Assembly (NCBI GenBank): GCA_026182355.1
Contig: JAPFBL010001928.1
Location: forward strand, 7,379,501 to 7,443,500
Direction: 5' to 3'
From: Hermatobates lingyangjiaoensis
Lineage: Eukaryota; Arthropoda; Insecta; Hemiptera; Hermatobatidae
DNA: 64,000 bases
This document shows positions 1 to 11,200 of the stretch, piece after piece. Positions within the stretch are counted from its first letter, which is position 1, and every line of letters starts with the position of its first letter. A program made the position numbers and the translations under genes. Below the pieces are notes generated by a model. The model saw only the letters and a program-made list of their open reading frames with translations, made no database searches and was not told the DNA's origin.

Positions 1-35
1 ATAATTAACGGTACAGGTTGAGACCAGGAGGAGGA

Positions 36-47
36 TATATATATTAT

Positions 48-86
<39 letters not shown>
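36..86. repeat. (TA)n microsatellite
   Basis: An almost pure TA/AT run. Similar tracts flank most foldback elements in this window (for example 8287-8328, 10014-10044, 15440-15469, 16058-16092, 28603-28635 and 36979-37014). They are mentioned with those elements rather than listed one by one. Confidence 0.95.
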
Positions 87-88
<2 letters not shown>

Positions 89-236
89 TATAAATAGGCA
101 GCAGGTCCTCTTTTAAACAGGTATCATTAAAATTAACCGCAGTCTCGGCATTCACGATCTTAAGACAGAGATTCGATCCTACGAACTAACCTCCTGCTAA
201 CTGGGTTCAACTGGAAAACGAGTTGGCCAAGTGACA
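87..236. mobile_element. Foldback/PLE tail fragment, family FB-M
   Basis: Starts at the edge of the (TA)n tract with a 'ggcagcaggtcctcttt' block, followed by a segment containing 'ggcattcacgatctt'. The same order recurs at 8329-8440 (diverged) and 51668-51830, and near 54480. At 51.7 and 54.5 kb it lies beside decayed Penelope-like coding sequence, so this is probably a 3' tail of that PLE lineage. Only one arm is present. Confidence 0.6.
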
Positions 237-446
237 TGTTAAATTAAAATCGATGACTCATGCTTAGTCATTGCTATAAATAGATTAAAATTATAGTACA
301 GGTTAATATAAAGAGAAGGTCAAAGGTCAATAATGAACAAGAAACAAGCAGTTAGAATAAAAGAGTTGAAAGGTCAACGGTATAACTGGACTAATAGAGA
401 ATAAACAGATTAAGAATATTAAAGTAAATGAATATATATATATATA

Positions 447-690
447 TGATCAAAACACAATATGAAAATGGGAAACAAGACTAAGATCTTTCAACCGTAA
501 CAAGCGGTCTTCGTCAGAGTCAAAAACCCAACTGGGATTGACAAAAGTTTTGACAAAATCCAATTGGGTTTTTGATTCTGACGAAGACCGCTTGTTACGG
601 TTGAAAGATCTTAGTCTTGTTTTCCCATATTCATACTGTGGTTTAATCATTAATTGTTATTTCATGTGTTTGTGTGAAATCTTGTTATAT
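447..690. mobile_element. FB-A foldback element
   Basis: A long inverted repeat. The left arm runs from 'gatcaaaacacaatatg' to 'cagagtcaaaaacccaa', and the right arm is its reverse complement ending 'gtgaaatcttgttat'. A short non-palindromic centre lies near 531-561. Each arm carries the hammerhead-like core (CTGACGA, hairpin, GAA, AGATCT), once per strand. (TA)n lies on the left and an AT-rich flank on the right. Confidence 0.9.
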
Positions 691-699
691 ATATTTATA

Positions 700-3430
700 T
701 AATGATTGATGTTTTTTTTAAAGATCAACATGTTTAACCATGGTTGGATTTACCAATTCATTTGTTTCTTCATTAAAGGTCTTAAATTATTTCTCACTCA
801 GATTAAGAAAACCTTTCTGAAAAGAAAACTCACTCTTAAATTCTGGAAAAAGTTCAAAACAGTTGACTTCAAATAATGATATCAATAAAAACAACAGTAT
901 TTGAAGGTAAATGAAAATATCCCTCTGTTTTTAAAGTCAAACTTAATAAAAGGAATCGTAACCTTCTGAGTTACATAAGAGTAATATATGGTTATTTAAA
1001 AAATGTTGTATTTAGACTCTCCGACTGATAGTTCTAGAGTGACAGTGTACTACATTCATCTGCAAGAACAAAAGAGAGCTGATATTATAAACAGTTTTTG
1101 TTTAACTTCCAATAAAAATAATTTTAAAAGTTAAATAAGCAACCCTTTTATCTTTTTTAACTGAATTCCTTAAAAACTAAAAAAAAAAATAACACCCTAA
1201 ATAAACATTTAAATTACAAGGAAATTAAAACCCTAAAAAAAATTTTAATTGGCAATTCATTCCAAAAAAAAAAAAAAAACCCCAAAATTTTTTTTTTTTT
1301 AAAAAAAAATTTTTATAAATTTTTAAATTAATTAAAAAAAATAAAATAAGATGTTTTTTTATAATAAAAACAAAAACGTTAAAAGGAAAAAATTTCACTA
1401 ATAAAACACAAAAAAGGAAAAACACTTTTTTTTTGGTTGAACCGTATAGGAGAGTTGGAAAAGGGACCTAAGGATTGTAACATTGGAGGGTTGGTTTTCA
1501 GTCCAGATGAGTAATACCCATTTTCAAATCTCGTACATCTATGCATGTCTTTAGAGCCTCTTCTAAGTCCATGTTGATATCATATTATAGGAATACTTGG
1601 AAATACTAATTCTATTTTGTAGAACTCCTAAACATGCCATCAGAAGGACTGATGTTTTCCAGAATATAAAACTTGATTCTTCATACATTGCACAAATTTT
1701 AAATTAAGATTTCTCTTTTTTTTTTTTTTTTAGTTAACCATACACTGATATGTTTGCTTCTTCCCTATTGACAGACCTTTGTCTCTGTTACTGAACAAAG
1801 TTATACAAGTCTATGCTTTTTCTAAGCAATTTTCAATTCCATTCAAATCCTAAGCCTTTCAATAAACTACTATCAATTATCACTTTTGTAAAAAAAAAGT
1901 AAAAATATGTGTTCTATACGTTCAGAATGTTTGTTTTTTTACGTTTTTTTTTTTTTTTTAAAAAACTTGTACAATTAAGCCAAATTCCTTTTTTTTATGC
2001 TGAAATCAATAGAACAACAAAAACTTTAAGCTTGTTACCTCATAATTGTGTCATAGGACTTCGGTCTGCTTTATTAACAAACCAACATTTTACTTTTGAT
2101 AGATACATTGTTTGTATGATTTTTATTAGTTTCATTTTTCTTCAAAAACCTTCTTAACGTGTTTTATCAATTTTTATAAAAATTAAAAATTTTTTTTTAT
2201 ATTCTGTAATTCGAACATCAAAAATTCTGTAAGCTGTAATTATATCAACTTCTAGTAACAGGTATTAACAAACCATTTTTTACTGAAATTACAATAGTTC
2301 AATTGTTCAGATTTTTACCGTTCAATTTTTGTGATAGTAAAAAAACTATTTTAGCAATTTAATAGTTTTTAATTCGAAACGAAGTTTATTCAAAACCGTA
2401 AGGTTCGAATATTAAAACAATATTTTGCTGAAATTACTGTAATATTGTACAATTTTCGTATAGTATAAAACTTTTTATGAAATTAATGTTTTACCAGGAT
2501 TATTCAATAACTTTAAAAACAATATTTTTATGAACATAATTTTTTCACATGCAAGGATGTAAATATTTTTATAATATGAAACAATTATTCAGCAAAGGGT
2601 TCGAAATAAATTAAAAAACAAATTTTCATATTTTTATATATAACCATATTATTAACCATATTATTTTATAAGCATATTATATTTATAATAACCATATTAT
2701 TAAATCGGACCGATATGATTCCAAGAACCAAACCCGCTTGCAACAGTGTTTTCATCAATCTGGTACATTTGGCTACATTTGTCATTTTCAAATTTTTTTT
2801 TTGTTATTCATATATTGAAAACCGATATTTTCTACTAAAAAACTGGTCTTCAAATTTCATAATTTTCTCCAAAAAACCGGTTTTTAAAAACTGACAAACC
2901 CTAAGTAGGACCCATGGATAAGCTTCGAGCTGCTTTAGGAGACAAATGTTTTATATTAGACACATTAGCCAGTTTTATATTTTGTATATTTGTTATTGTT
3001 TATATCTTTTGAACGTGATATAAACGTTCAAATTTAATTTATATAATTTGAATCGTGTAGCCACGATTTAAAAAGAAACTGTATTGTCGAGAATTTTCGT
3101 CATCATACCCGCCTAATATTAATACGCCCACATAGGCTTCGTCCACGCGTCAAATAATAATTAAATCTATGTTTCCTTATTTAAAATATGCGTTTTGTCA
3201 CTTCTTTGTTAAATTAATTTAAGCCAAATTTCTAGTAAAAAAGAATTTGTTATCATTAAATATGACATAAAAAAATATATAATTCTTACATAAAATTGAA
3301 ACAAGTCCATAAATTAATAAAAAAATAATATTTAATAATTAGTATTAATACAGGAATATCATGTACTCTACCCTTACGCTTTTAAATTGAAAAATAAAGT
3401 AATATAAAACTTGCACAGTTTTATATTTTT
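700..3430. other. AT-rich DNA without recognised genes
   Basis: Homopolymer A/T runs (for example 1180-1440 and 1705-1735) and low-complexity AT sequence. Near 2640-2700 a small direct repeat, 'aaccatattatt', recurs. Open frames here are short and A/T-biased, and none has splice sites or recognisable motifs. Confidence 0.7.
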
Positions 3431-3435
3431 TATTA

Positions 3436-3542
3436 AAATCTTTCAATTGTAACAAGCAGTCTTGCTTGAGAGTCAAATCTCAATAGAACTCTGACAAAGA
3501 CTACTTGTTACAGTTTAAAGATCAGAGTCTTTTTCTTATTTC
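3436..3542. mobile_element. Diverged FB-A foldback element
   Basis: Both arms are recognisable. The left arm reads 'aatctttcaattgtaacaag' and the right arm has CTGACAA, 'cttgttacagtt' and then 'aaagatcagagtc'. The hammerhead-like core is damaged (CTGACGA has become CTGACAA). Its right end runs directly into the tandem array at 3543-3960. Confidence 0.75.
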
Positions 3543-3960
3543 TTACTGTGGTTTAGACGTTGATTTTTATTTCAGGTGTTTGAAAGATCTTAATTTTTTC
3601 CTTTTTTTTCTTACTGTGGTTTAGACATTGATTTTTATTTCAGGTGTTTGAAAGATCTTAATTTTTCCCTTTTTTTCTTACTGTGTTTTAGACGTTGATT
3701 TTTATTTCAGGTGTTTGAAAGCTCTTAATTTTTCCCTTTTTTTCTTACTGTGGTTTAGACGTTGATTTTTATTTCAGGTGTTTGAAATATCTTAATTTTT
3801 TCCCTTTTTTTCTTACTGTGGTTTAGACGTTGATTTTATTTCAGGTGCTTGAAAGATCTTAATTTTTTCCTTTTTTTTCTTACTGTGGTTTAGACATTGA
3901 TTTTTATTTGAGGTGTTTGAAAGATCTTAATTTTTTCCTTTTTTTTTCCAAGACGTTGAT
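3543..3960 (+). repeat. About 67-bp tandem array derived from an FB-A tail
   Basis: 'ttactgtgg' recurs at 3543, 3611, 3678, 3745, 3813 and 3880, so the period is 67-68 bp, with a degenerate last unit. Each unit consists of FB-A right-arm pieces: 'ttactgtggtttagac', a 'gttgatttttatttcagg' segment, then 'tgtttgaaagatctta' and a T-rich run. This is a transposon tail that has become a small satellite. Confidence 0.9.
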
Positions 3961-4968
3961 TTTTATTTCATTATTATGAAATCTTGTTATAATATACGTA
4001 GATATCCTTAAAAAAGTTTTATTTGTTTTTTTTCTCAATATAACCAAGTTTTTACCATTTTTACCCAATCTTATTGGGTTGAAAATCGTTAACATTTATT
4101 GGTAAGTTTGAACATCTGCTTGAATGGAAGGTAATGTTATAATTTCTTTCTATCTCCTTCATCTATCAAAACTTGAAGCTAATTGTACACAATCATGTCT
4201 TGTTAACATTTCCCACTCATACCGTAACACATATAAAACCCAAATCATCTAAGTTTATCAAAAAACAAAAGTATTATCTTTTTAATTTCTTTATATGGAT
4301 TCATTAAGTAAATAATGTTGCTAAAAAAAAAAAAATTAAAAATGATTAAATATTACTCAAAGTAGTATTTGCATTTCTCACTATGATTTGATAACTACAG
4401 TATACATTCAAACAGGTAATTATATAATTAGAATCTTTGTGAAAGTAATAAACAATGTCTTATTAATTCCCAGGAGGCTCGTATTAATGAGATAATTGTT
4501 GTTATTACAATCTCTTATGGTCATTAGCACAGTATAATCCTGAGTTTAGCATAGATTAATTAATTCTTTTGTTGAATTATGTTTTTTTTTTAAAAAAAAA
4601 TTAAAACAGATAGTCTAGTTAACATGAACTTGTGTTCTGTTAGTAAAAATTTGATGAAAGGTAGCCATCATAGCGTATTTTTATTTAGCGATTATTAATC
4701 TCGTGGTCGATCTTTTTTACAATCATTTAGAAAAATAATTGGTTAATATGCAGAACAAGGGTCCTCTGTCATGGTGTCTGGGTATCGATATCTACTATTA
4801 GAATCAGATAGGTCTTATACATATTATAAGATACTATATTATGTATTATTAATACTATATATATTATAAATATATGTATATTATATTATGTATCATTAAT
4901 ACTATATATATTATAAAGCATATTATAAATATATGTATATTATAATATACGATAAATATATATATATA

Positions 4969-5086
4969 TATCAATGATCAAACCACAATAAGAAAATGGG
5001 AAAGCAAAACTAAGTCTTGCTTTCCCATTTTCTTATTGTGGTTTGATCATTGATTGTTATTTCACGTGTTTATGTAAAATTTTTAT
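4969..5086. mobile_element. FB-A foldback element, core deleted
   Basis: The two arms ('atgatcaaaccacaataag' and its complement) meet at 'gggaaagcaaaactaag / cttgctttccc'. The hammerhead-like core is missing from both arms symmetrically. (TA)n lies on both sides. Confidence 0.85.
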
Positions 5087-5103
5087 ATATATATATAATA
5101 AAT

Positions 5104-5172
5104 AAAAACGTGACGCAATCAATGAAGTTTTAACCACAATGCAAAAAGGAAAACAATAGAAAAAAATACTCT
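5104..5172 (-). mobile_element. FB-L tail fragment
   Basis: Contains 'caatcaatgaagttttaacc' and 'aaaacaatagaaaaaaatac'. This is the reverse complement of tails at 18130-18190 and 28520-28572, and it borders the (CA)n tract. Confidence 0.6.
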
Positions 5173-5189
5173 GAGGCGTACACATGCAC

Positions 5190-5319
5190 AAAACTCATAC
5201 ACAAGGACACACGCACACAACACCACTCATACCCAAGGACAAACACACACACCCACACAACACACACACACACACGCACCACGCACGCGCACACACACGC
5301 ACGCACGCACGCACGACCA

Positions 5320-5418
<99 letters not shown>

Positions 5419-5460
5419 TACACGCACACACACACATACAAATACAAACAGACACACGTA
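5190..5460. repeat. (CA)n microsatellite
   Basis: An almost uninterrupted CA run from about 5318 to 5414, with impure CA/CG-containing flanks. It produces artificial open frames on both strands (poly-Val/Cys and poly-Thr/His), which I do not call as genes. Confidence 0.97.
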
Positions 5461-5489
5461 CACATAGACATCAAAAATAAGAACAAATA

Positions 5490-6270
5490 AAAAGACCTCT
5501 GGAAACTGTGAAAATCACTAAATAGAATTTGTCCATGATTATTTATTTCACATTGCTTATAGAAAAGAAAAAAGTTTTACATCAAAATTGAAGCTGTTTG
5601 AATTAAAAAAGGAAATAAATATTTAATTTGCATCTCTCGAACAATTCATATAAATAACCAAACTGCATGGTTTTGAAGTAGTATAAATTTCATGGTATCA
5701 GGAATACATAATCAAAATATCATCATTCCAGCTATTTAGAATTCACAAATGGATTAGTATTTTTTTTTTGTATTTCAGGAATCTGTAAATGTACAAAACG
5801 TAACGTAATGTCAACGTAAGAGGCAATTATTTTATTGTACTCTTTAATGTATCAGTTCTTCAAAGAAAAAACAAGAAATGTTGATTTCAATATTGTCTAT
5901 ATATTGAGTTTAAAAATATAATTTATAATATATTTACGTATAAAGTAGATCATAAAGACATACATATTTTTTGTTTTGAATCACGTTGAGTGAAATGATT
6001 TAGAAGATAGATAGTGATTTCCCATTCGATGATGGCTGTTGACAGCTAGTGCTCTGGTATCTGAGTTACTTTAAGAGATGAGTCAGCTATTTGTCTCGAG
6101 CTCTGGTGCGAAGTCGTTTGACTGGTTTTCAAAGCTATCATGAATAAGATCTTGTTAAATGTGAATCATAAGCAAAGCCTGACTGGCTCTATCGTACTGA
6201 CAATATCAAAGCTAAATACGTCGATATTTCCAGTACGATAGGGGTTGGTATAAACTACAGAAACAATTTG
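5490..6270. other. Unique AT-rich DNA
   Basis: No recognised gene. Around 6180-6245, 'atcgtactgacaatatc' and 'cgatatttccagtacgat' form a short inverted repeat. Confidence 0.55.
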
Positions 6271-6274
6271 AATA

Positions 6275-6576
6275 GGGGGTTAGGTTTGCTCAGTGGCAAT
6301 GTGCTGTTACCTCTGGATTGGTAGATCCGGGGTTCAATACCCACTCTGGGCCTTGATTTATTCACGCAGGAGGTAAATAATTCGGAGTACACTGTACTAA
6401 TAATTCCGTAACAATAGATACTGAGACACGCTAAAGATCCTTACTCTCGAAATACTTGTGATAGCTAAGATTTAGGAATTTCAACGTTGAATTTTGGTTG
6501 TGTGGTATCACAAAGAAGCAATGTTCGGCTTATGTGTGTTTTCTTGTAGGACTGCCACTGTAACACTAACCTAACA
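6275..6576 (+). mobile_element. tRNA-derived SINE (SINE1)
   Basis: The head has a degenerate A box (TTTGCTCAGTGGCAATG) and a clear B box (GGTTCAATACC). It is followed by 'ttgatttattcacgcagg', a body shared with the copies at 20562, 31245, 44464 and 48364, and a 3' end of 'ccactgtaacactaacctaac'. The tRNA-like part is too degraded to be a working tRNA gene. Confidence 0.85.
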
Positions 6577-6609
6577 GCTTATTGAATATGAATAAGCAAT
6601 CTGGACCAC

Positions 6610-6880
6610 TTGTATATAAAATATACTGTACACAGTATAGAATATATATATAGTACACTACTATACTATATATAGTATACTACTGTACAATTCTATATTA
6701 TATATAGTATATTTTATAGTATAAATATAGTATTTTTAAAATATATAGTATACTATACAATATATAGTATATTTTATAGTATACTAAACATAGTATTTTT
6801 ATAATGTATATAGTATACTATACAATGTATAGTATATTTTCTACTATTTATATACATAGTATACAGTATACTATAGATAA
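6610..6880. repeat. TATAGTATAC-type AT-rich tandem region
   Basis: Many 'atatagtatact' repeats of irregular period on both sides of the FB-A copy at 6881-7082. It resembles the block at 63660-63980. Confidence 0.8.
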
Positions 6881-7082
6881 CAAGATTTCATATAAACACG
6901 AAATAACAATGAACAAACCACAATATGAAATTGGAAAAAAAGATAAGATCTTTCAACCGTAACAAGTGGTTTTCGTCAGAGTCAAAAATCTAACTGTTGG
7001 GATTTTTGACTCTGACGAAAACCACTTGTTACGGTTGAAAGATCTTATCTTTTTTTCCAATTTCATATTGTGGTTTGTTCAT
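6881..7082. mobile_element. FB-A foldback element with mirrored variants
   Basis: Near-perfect arms around a centre at about 6991. Variants private to this copy, such as 'agtggttttcgtc' against 'gacgaaaaccact', appear in both arms. The mutations must predate formation or homogenisation of the palindrome. Confidence 0.92.
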
Positions 7083-7173
7083 AGTATACTATATATAGTA
7101 TAGTAAATAATATATAGAGTATATAAAATACCTAACCAGCCTAGGTAAGATTATGACTAATTTGAAATGATTT

Positions 7174-7221
7174 CTTCTTGATGATGGATTAAGTGCAAGA
7201 CTGGTCGAAAGACTTCAACAG
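7174..7221 (+). CDS. Candidate small exon, donor at 7222
   Basis: An open stretch reading LDDGLSARLVERLQQ, ending at CAG with GTAACG following (a plausible splice donor). It resembles the candidate exon at 15088-15140 (GLVEDALRVKLVRRLQHK): both have an acidic pair, then L-x-x-(R/K)-L-V-x-R-L-Q, and both end next to a GT. The start is unclear because an in-frame stop lies just upstream. The protein is not recognised, and an exon fragment or a decayed duplicate are both possible. Confidence 0.3.
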
Positions 7222-7287
7222 GTAACGATTGTTTAGTCATCGATTGATGATAAGTACACTGACCTATTGAGTACGAGAATGATGCAG

Positions 7288-7566
7288 GTGTTTGTGCGGA
7301 GCTGATGATGAGAACATTACGGATGCTGTGCCTGAGAGCGTTGGTTTGGCGGGGGGCCTCCCCCCTCCACCCAGCCAAAGCCCTACACTCGGCCAGTTGA
7401 CGAGTGCTGTCCTATCGGCAAGGACCTCTCTCAGCGCTCTGGCCAAACACTGCTTCGTGCGACGCTCGTCAAGTGATAGTGTTCACACTAACAGTGACCA
7501 ACTCTCGCACGACATGAAGTTCTCTACTACTCCCAGCAGAGAGTCGTACTCTTTCTCCAGATCCAG
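7288..7566 (+). CDS. Candidate internal exon of an unidentified protein
   Basis: An open frame of about 93 codons in a locally GC-richer, CpG-containing block. It begins after a possible acceptor (GATGCAG at 7281-7287) and ends at a strong donor, CCAG|GTAATT, at 7566/7567. The product is low-complexity and polar: GADDENITDAVPESVG, then a Pro/Ser stretch (LPPPPSQSPTLGQL), then a Ser-rich end (RRSSSDSVHTNSDQL; TPSRESYSFSRSR). That suits a disordered linker in a large cytoplasmic or channel-type protein, which is inference. The polypyrimidine tract upstream is poor. A second frame is also open for about 45 codons and ends in a stop. Confidence 0.45.
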
Positions 7567-7599
7567 GTAATTCTTTTCTCATTCTTGTTTGAAATTTAA

Positions 7600-8285
7600 A
7601 AATATCATCTTCTAATAATTTAAACTGTCTTTCATAAAAAACACAAAAATAAATCAAAATAAATATACAAAGATAATCCATGAAGCTGTATTTCAACTTT
7701 AATTTTGTGATAGCTCTTACAATAATAAAAGAAAAACAAATATTTAAACATTATATTAAATGATATTTAGATTCATTTCTCAGTTAGTAAATTTCGTGTA
7801 ATTAATTTGGCGGTATTTAATTTTGATATTAAGGCAGCTTTAGATTGTGAAACTAATTAAATATTGCAAACACAGTTCATACCAGCAATGAATATAAAAT
7901 TATTAAGCAAATCAAAATAAAAAAAGAACTGAATTTAAGAGTATTAACTTGTTGAGACTTAGTGAGTTTTTGAATCAGAGGGCAGGGTCAACACTGATTA
8001 ATATGAGAGTTTAAAATGAATAAATGTTACATTAATTTGTTAACAGAAAAGGAAAATTGATTTGTAAAATTGGTTTTCGTTATTAAGAAATGTATTATTT
8101 CAACACTATACAGTACTATTGTTGCAACCCATTCATAAATAGAATTACTGTTAACCATTTCACTTCCTCACGCTTCTTTATTTTTTTAATTTTTATTTCT
8201 CGTGAAGACGACGTGTTGATGAAATTATTAGGAATCATAAGTGTTTTTCTGACTTTGAAGTTTCACACACACACACACAACACAC
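7600..8285. other. AT-rich DNA after the candidate exon
   Basis: No gene recognised. It ends in a short CA-rich run (8263-8290) and a (TA)n tract. Confidence 0.6.
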
Positions 8286-8287
8286 AC

Positions 8288-8328
<41 letters not shown>

Positions 8329-8331
<3 letters not shown>

Positions 8332-8440
8332 TATAAACTGGCAGCAAGTCTTCTTTTAAACAAATAGGATTAAAAAGCACAGCGACTTCAGCATAGACGA
8401 ACTTCTTAGCGAGGTGTTCTTTTGTCTTCTTTTGTCAAAA
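8329..8440. mobile_element. FB-M tail fragment, diverged
   Basis: Begins at the (TA)n edge with 'ttggtataaactggcagcaa' and 'gtcttcttttaaaca', matching the order at 87-130. The following 'gcgacttcagcatagacga' is a diverged version of the 'gcattcacgac' block. Confidence 0.55.
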
Positions 8441-8498
8441 TTCGCTGTGAGTCTTTTTTGTGTGTTTTTATCTTTCCTGTGTGAAATATATATATATA

Positions 8499-8742
8499 GC
8501 AGATTCAATAATATATCGACCGTTTGTTAGAATAGGCGTGTTCTCTAATTGGGATTCGGTCAATTTTCTACGATAAAAAATCAAACTCTCGTTGCCAACG
8601 TTTCGGTTTTATTTAAAACCTTTTTCAAAGGTCTACAAACAAAGGATAATAAGAAATCACATATCAACTTGAAACGTTGGCAACGAGAGTTTGATTTTTT
8701 ATCCTAGAAAATTCGCCGAATCCCGATTAGAGAACACACTTA
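8499..8742. mobile_element. FB-B foldback element
   Basis: The left arm reads 'tctaattgggattcggtc', 'aaatcaaactctcgttgcc', 'aacgtttcggttttattt'. The right arm reads 'gaaacgttggcaacgagag' and 'cgccgaatcccgattagag'. The left arm holds the GGTTTT/AAAACC hairpin next to GAAACGTT seen in other FB-B copies. TA-rich sequence lies on both sides. Confidence 0.88.
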
Positions 8743-8751
8743 ATATATATA

Positions 8752-8846
8752 TTGAGGTAACTCGCTACAGATGATTGAAGATAATGCACTACGATAATCG
8801 TGTAGAGCGATTATCTTCAATCATTCGTGGTGAGTCACCTGATATT
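8752..8846. mobile_element. FB-C short foldback
   Basis: Inverted arms 'actcgctacagatgattgaa' and 'ttcaatcattcgtggtgagt', with inner complement 'gataat...attatc'. Only one copy is seen, and it carries no CTGANGA core. Confidence 0.75.
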
Positions 8847-8868
8847 TATATCACATGTTATTGTGACA

Positions 8869-8900
<32 letters not shown>

Positions 8901-8904
<4 letters not shown>

Positions 8905-9080
8905 ATGATAAACGAAAAACGGTCTGGCAGGACAGATAACACATAATATAAACTGTGACACATAAACTGCGACATAACAAAGACTCACTTTTCAATATTT
9001 CGACCGCCATTACAGTCGAAACATTGAAAAGTGAGTCTTTGTTATGTTTCAGTCTACGTGTCACAGTTTATTTTAAGTAT
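8901..9080. mobile_element. FB-D foldback element
   Basis: Arms 'aaagactcacttttcaatat' and 'gaaaagtgagtctttgtt' surround a centre with 'tttcgaccgccattacagtc'. The outer arms match 'aaactgtgacac' / 'gtgtcacagttta'. A fragment recurs at 50640-50705. (TA)n lies on both sides. Confidence 0.85.
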
Positions 9081-9111
9081 TTATATATATATATATATTA
9101 ATAAAAAATAT

Positions 9112-9173
9112 TGATAAAAGTATCGACCGTGAAATAGAAACAAAATTAAAGTTTATCAGGACTCGGTCAGTTC
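9112..9173 (+). mobile_element. FB-B end fragment
   Basis: 'ttgataaaagtatcgaccgt' followed by 'aagtttatcaggactcggtc' matches the left end of the FB-B copy at 28877. At about 9174 it changes abruptly to unrelated sequence and then an FB-F-like tail, so this is a chimeric junction. Confidence 0.7.
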
Positions 9174-9219
9174 CAAGTCATATATGATTGGCTGGATTTC
9201 CTGTTTGCCAGCCGAGCAG

Positions 9220-9300
9220 AACTTCACTGTTTGCTTCCTCCTTCTCCTGATGACAAAGAGGTCGAAATATTGAAGTGAGTTATGTTGTTGTTTCTTATAT
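9220..9300 (+). mobile_element. FB-F-like tail with hammerhead-like core
   Basis: 'ctcctgatgacaaagaggtc' is followed by GAA, ATAT, T and GAAGTGAGTTA. This is the same core layout as the FB-F copies, but with weak stem II pairing. Confidence 0.6.
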
Positions 9301-9815
9301 TGTTTGATATATTACGAACGTTTTGTTAATATTAATGCCATTTTCTCGAGTTCTTGGCATTTTTGACTCAATTTTTCCACCTCTCTCGCATAGGTTTTCG
9401 ATATACATATTTGAAATAAAATATACAAGTTTACCAACATTTTGATTTATACACCGACATGCTTTGGTCTGAGATGTGTTATACTTGACATTCCAACAAT
9501 ATTAAAGACTGAGATCTTGGAACAGAATAGAATACACTCACCTTTCATTCCTACTCTTAAAATTCTTTACTAACCAACTATGTGAACACACATTTATATA
9601 TATATTGAATTCAATAGCAGATTCTGCATTCAGGGTTTTTTACTTATAGCTTCTATTTTCCTCACGATCTTCCTTTTTGATGGTGATAATTGCCAAATCA
9701 AGCCACCAAACGACATTCAGAAGGCTAGAACACTAAAAAACACTTGACCGGGAATATATATATTCAAGATATAGATAGGTGATGATGATATACAAAACAT
9801 ATGTATATATATATA

Positions 9816-10008
9816 TCAATGATCAAACCACAATATGAAATAGAAAAACAAGACCAAGATCTTTCAACTGTAACAAGCGGTCTTCGTCAGAGTCAAAAAC
9901 TCAACTCTGACGAAGATCGCTAGTTACGGTAGAAAGATCTAAGTCTTGTTTTCCCATTTCTTATTGTGGTTTGATCATTGATTGTTGTTTCACGTGTTTA
10001 TGTGAAAT

Positions 10009-10013
<5 letters not shown>
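9816..10013. mobile_element. FB-A foldback element
   Basis: Complete arms with the centre near 9903. The right arm is diverged ('gaagatcgctagttacggta'), so the palindrome is imperfect. (TA)n lies on both sides, with 'gtgtttatgtgaaatcttta' at the right end. Confidence 0.9.
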
Positions 10014-10049
<36 letters not shown>

Positions 10050-10663
10050 TTTGTAAAAATGAACTTGTCTGAAATCAAGAGCCACTCGTATATAGTAAAT
10101 CATTAATTAAGGCACTATATTTGAAATAGAAAACAAATTCCCGCTTTATAACCTTGCTTCAGGGTGGGTATATTAGGTTATAGAGGAGATAGTAGTATAT
10201 TTCTTCATTTATGACACCATTATCTTTCCTAAAATTTCAACCATTTGAGGGTAGATGATGCTGTTTTTGTTTAGTACTTCTCAACTGCTACCATATGTGT
10301 TCCCATGGGACTCATAAAAGCCTAAATGAGAGTTTTACTCTGAATAATTTCTGGTTTTTTTTGTTTTAATTCTTAAAATAAGTAAACAATCATTCTTAAA
10401 GTATAATAATCGATAAATTTGGGAAATAAGCAAATCGTTAATAGAATATTCATTTTTTTAAATGGTTTGTTAGATTTTTAAAAGAAGTCGCGTGTTTATT
10501 CAAACTAGATAGTCGTTGAAATTCTCAAAATTATTTACTTTTAAGAAATCTTTAATGTAATACTTGAGTTTTTCTGTTTTAAAATTGTTTATTTTAAAAC
10601 AATTAATTAACAATTTTAAAACAAAGTTCTTTTTTTGTTATTCTCTGCAAATTTGTTATAAAG

Positions 10664-10704
<41 letters not shown>

Positions 10705-10717
10705 TATTATATATATA

Positions 10718-10920
10718 TACAAAAACTAAAGTTTATCGGGACTTTTTCAGGTTCAAATTAAACTCTCATTGCCAACGTTTCGGTCTTTATTTAAAACCTT
10801 TTCCTACAAAACAGAGGAAATATAAGAAATAATTCAATCATTCAAAAATCAAACATACATAAAAGTGCAATTAGTTACATTATCAATATTAACGTAATTA
10901 GTTATGTTATCAATATTAAT
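10718..10920. mobile_element. FB-B single arm
   Basis: 'aaagtttatcgggacttttt', 'aaactctcattgccaacg', then TTTCGGTCTTTATTTAAAACC. Only one arm is present, followed by AT-rich sequence with repeats of 'gtaattagtta'. (TA)n lies on both sides. Confidence 0.75.
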
Positions 10921-11026
10921 ATATATATATACATCATGATTTGTTTTCTTGACCCAATATTTATATGATGTAATTTTTTTTTTTTTTTTGAGGTTTGAGG
11001 TCGAATGATTTTAAACTAGTCCTTTT

Positions 11027-11063
11027 GCCGACGTTTCGACATATATTTATGTCATCTTCAGGG
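11027..11063 (-). ncRNA. Hammerhead-like motif, FB-E left arm
   Basis: The minus-strand counterpart of the motif at 11201-11238, with the same order of parts: GCC, CUGAAGA, U, hairpin, GAA, ACGU, C, GGC. Activity is not known. Confidence 0.5.
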
Positions 11064-11200
11064 CTTGGAAATCTGTTTACGTTGCAGCATTCTTATTTAG
11101 TACTGTTTCATGATGGCTACATTCCATCATGAAAGCCATTCATGTAGCCATCAATGAAACAGTACTAAATAAGAATGCTGCAACATAAATAGATTTCCAA

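Noticed and set aside
5130..5486. Overlapping open frames of 78-118 codons on both strands
   Set aside because: They are translations of the (CA)n/(GT)n tract and its flanks (poly-Val/Cys, poly-Thr/His).
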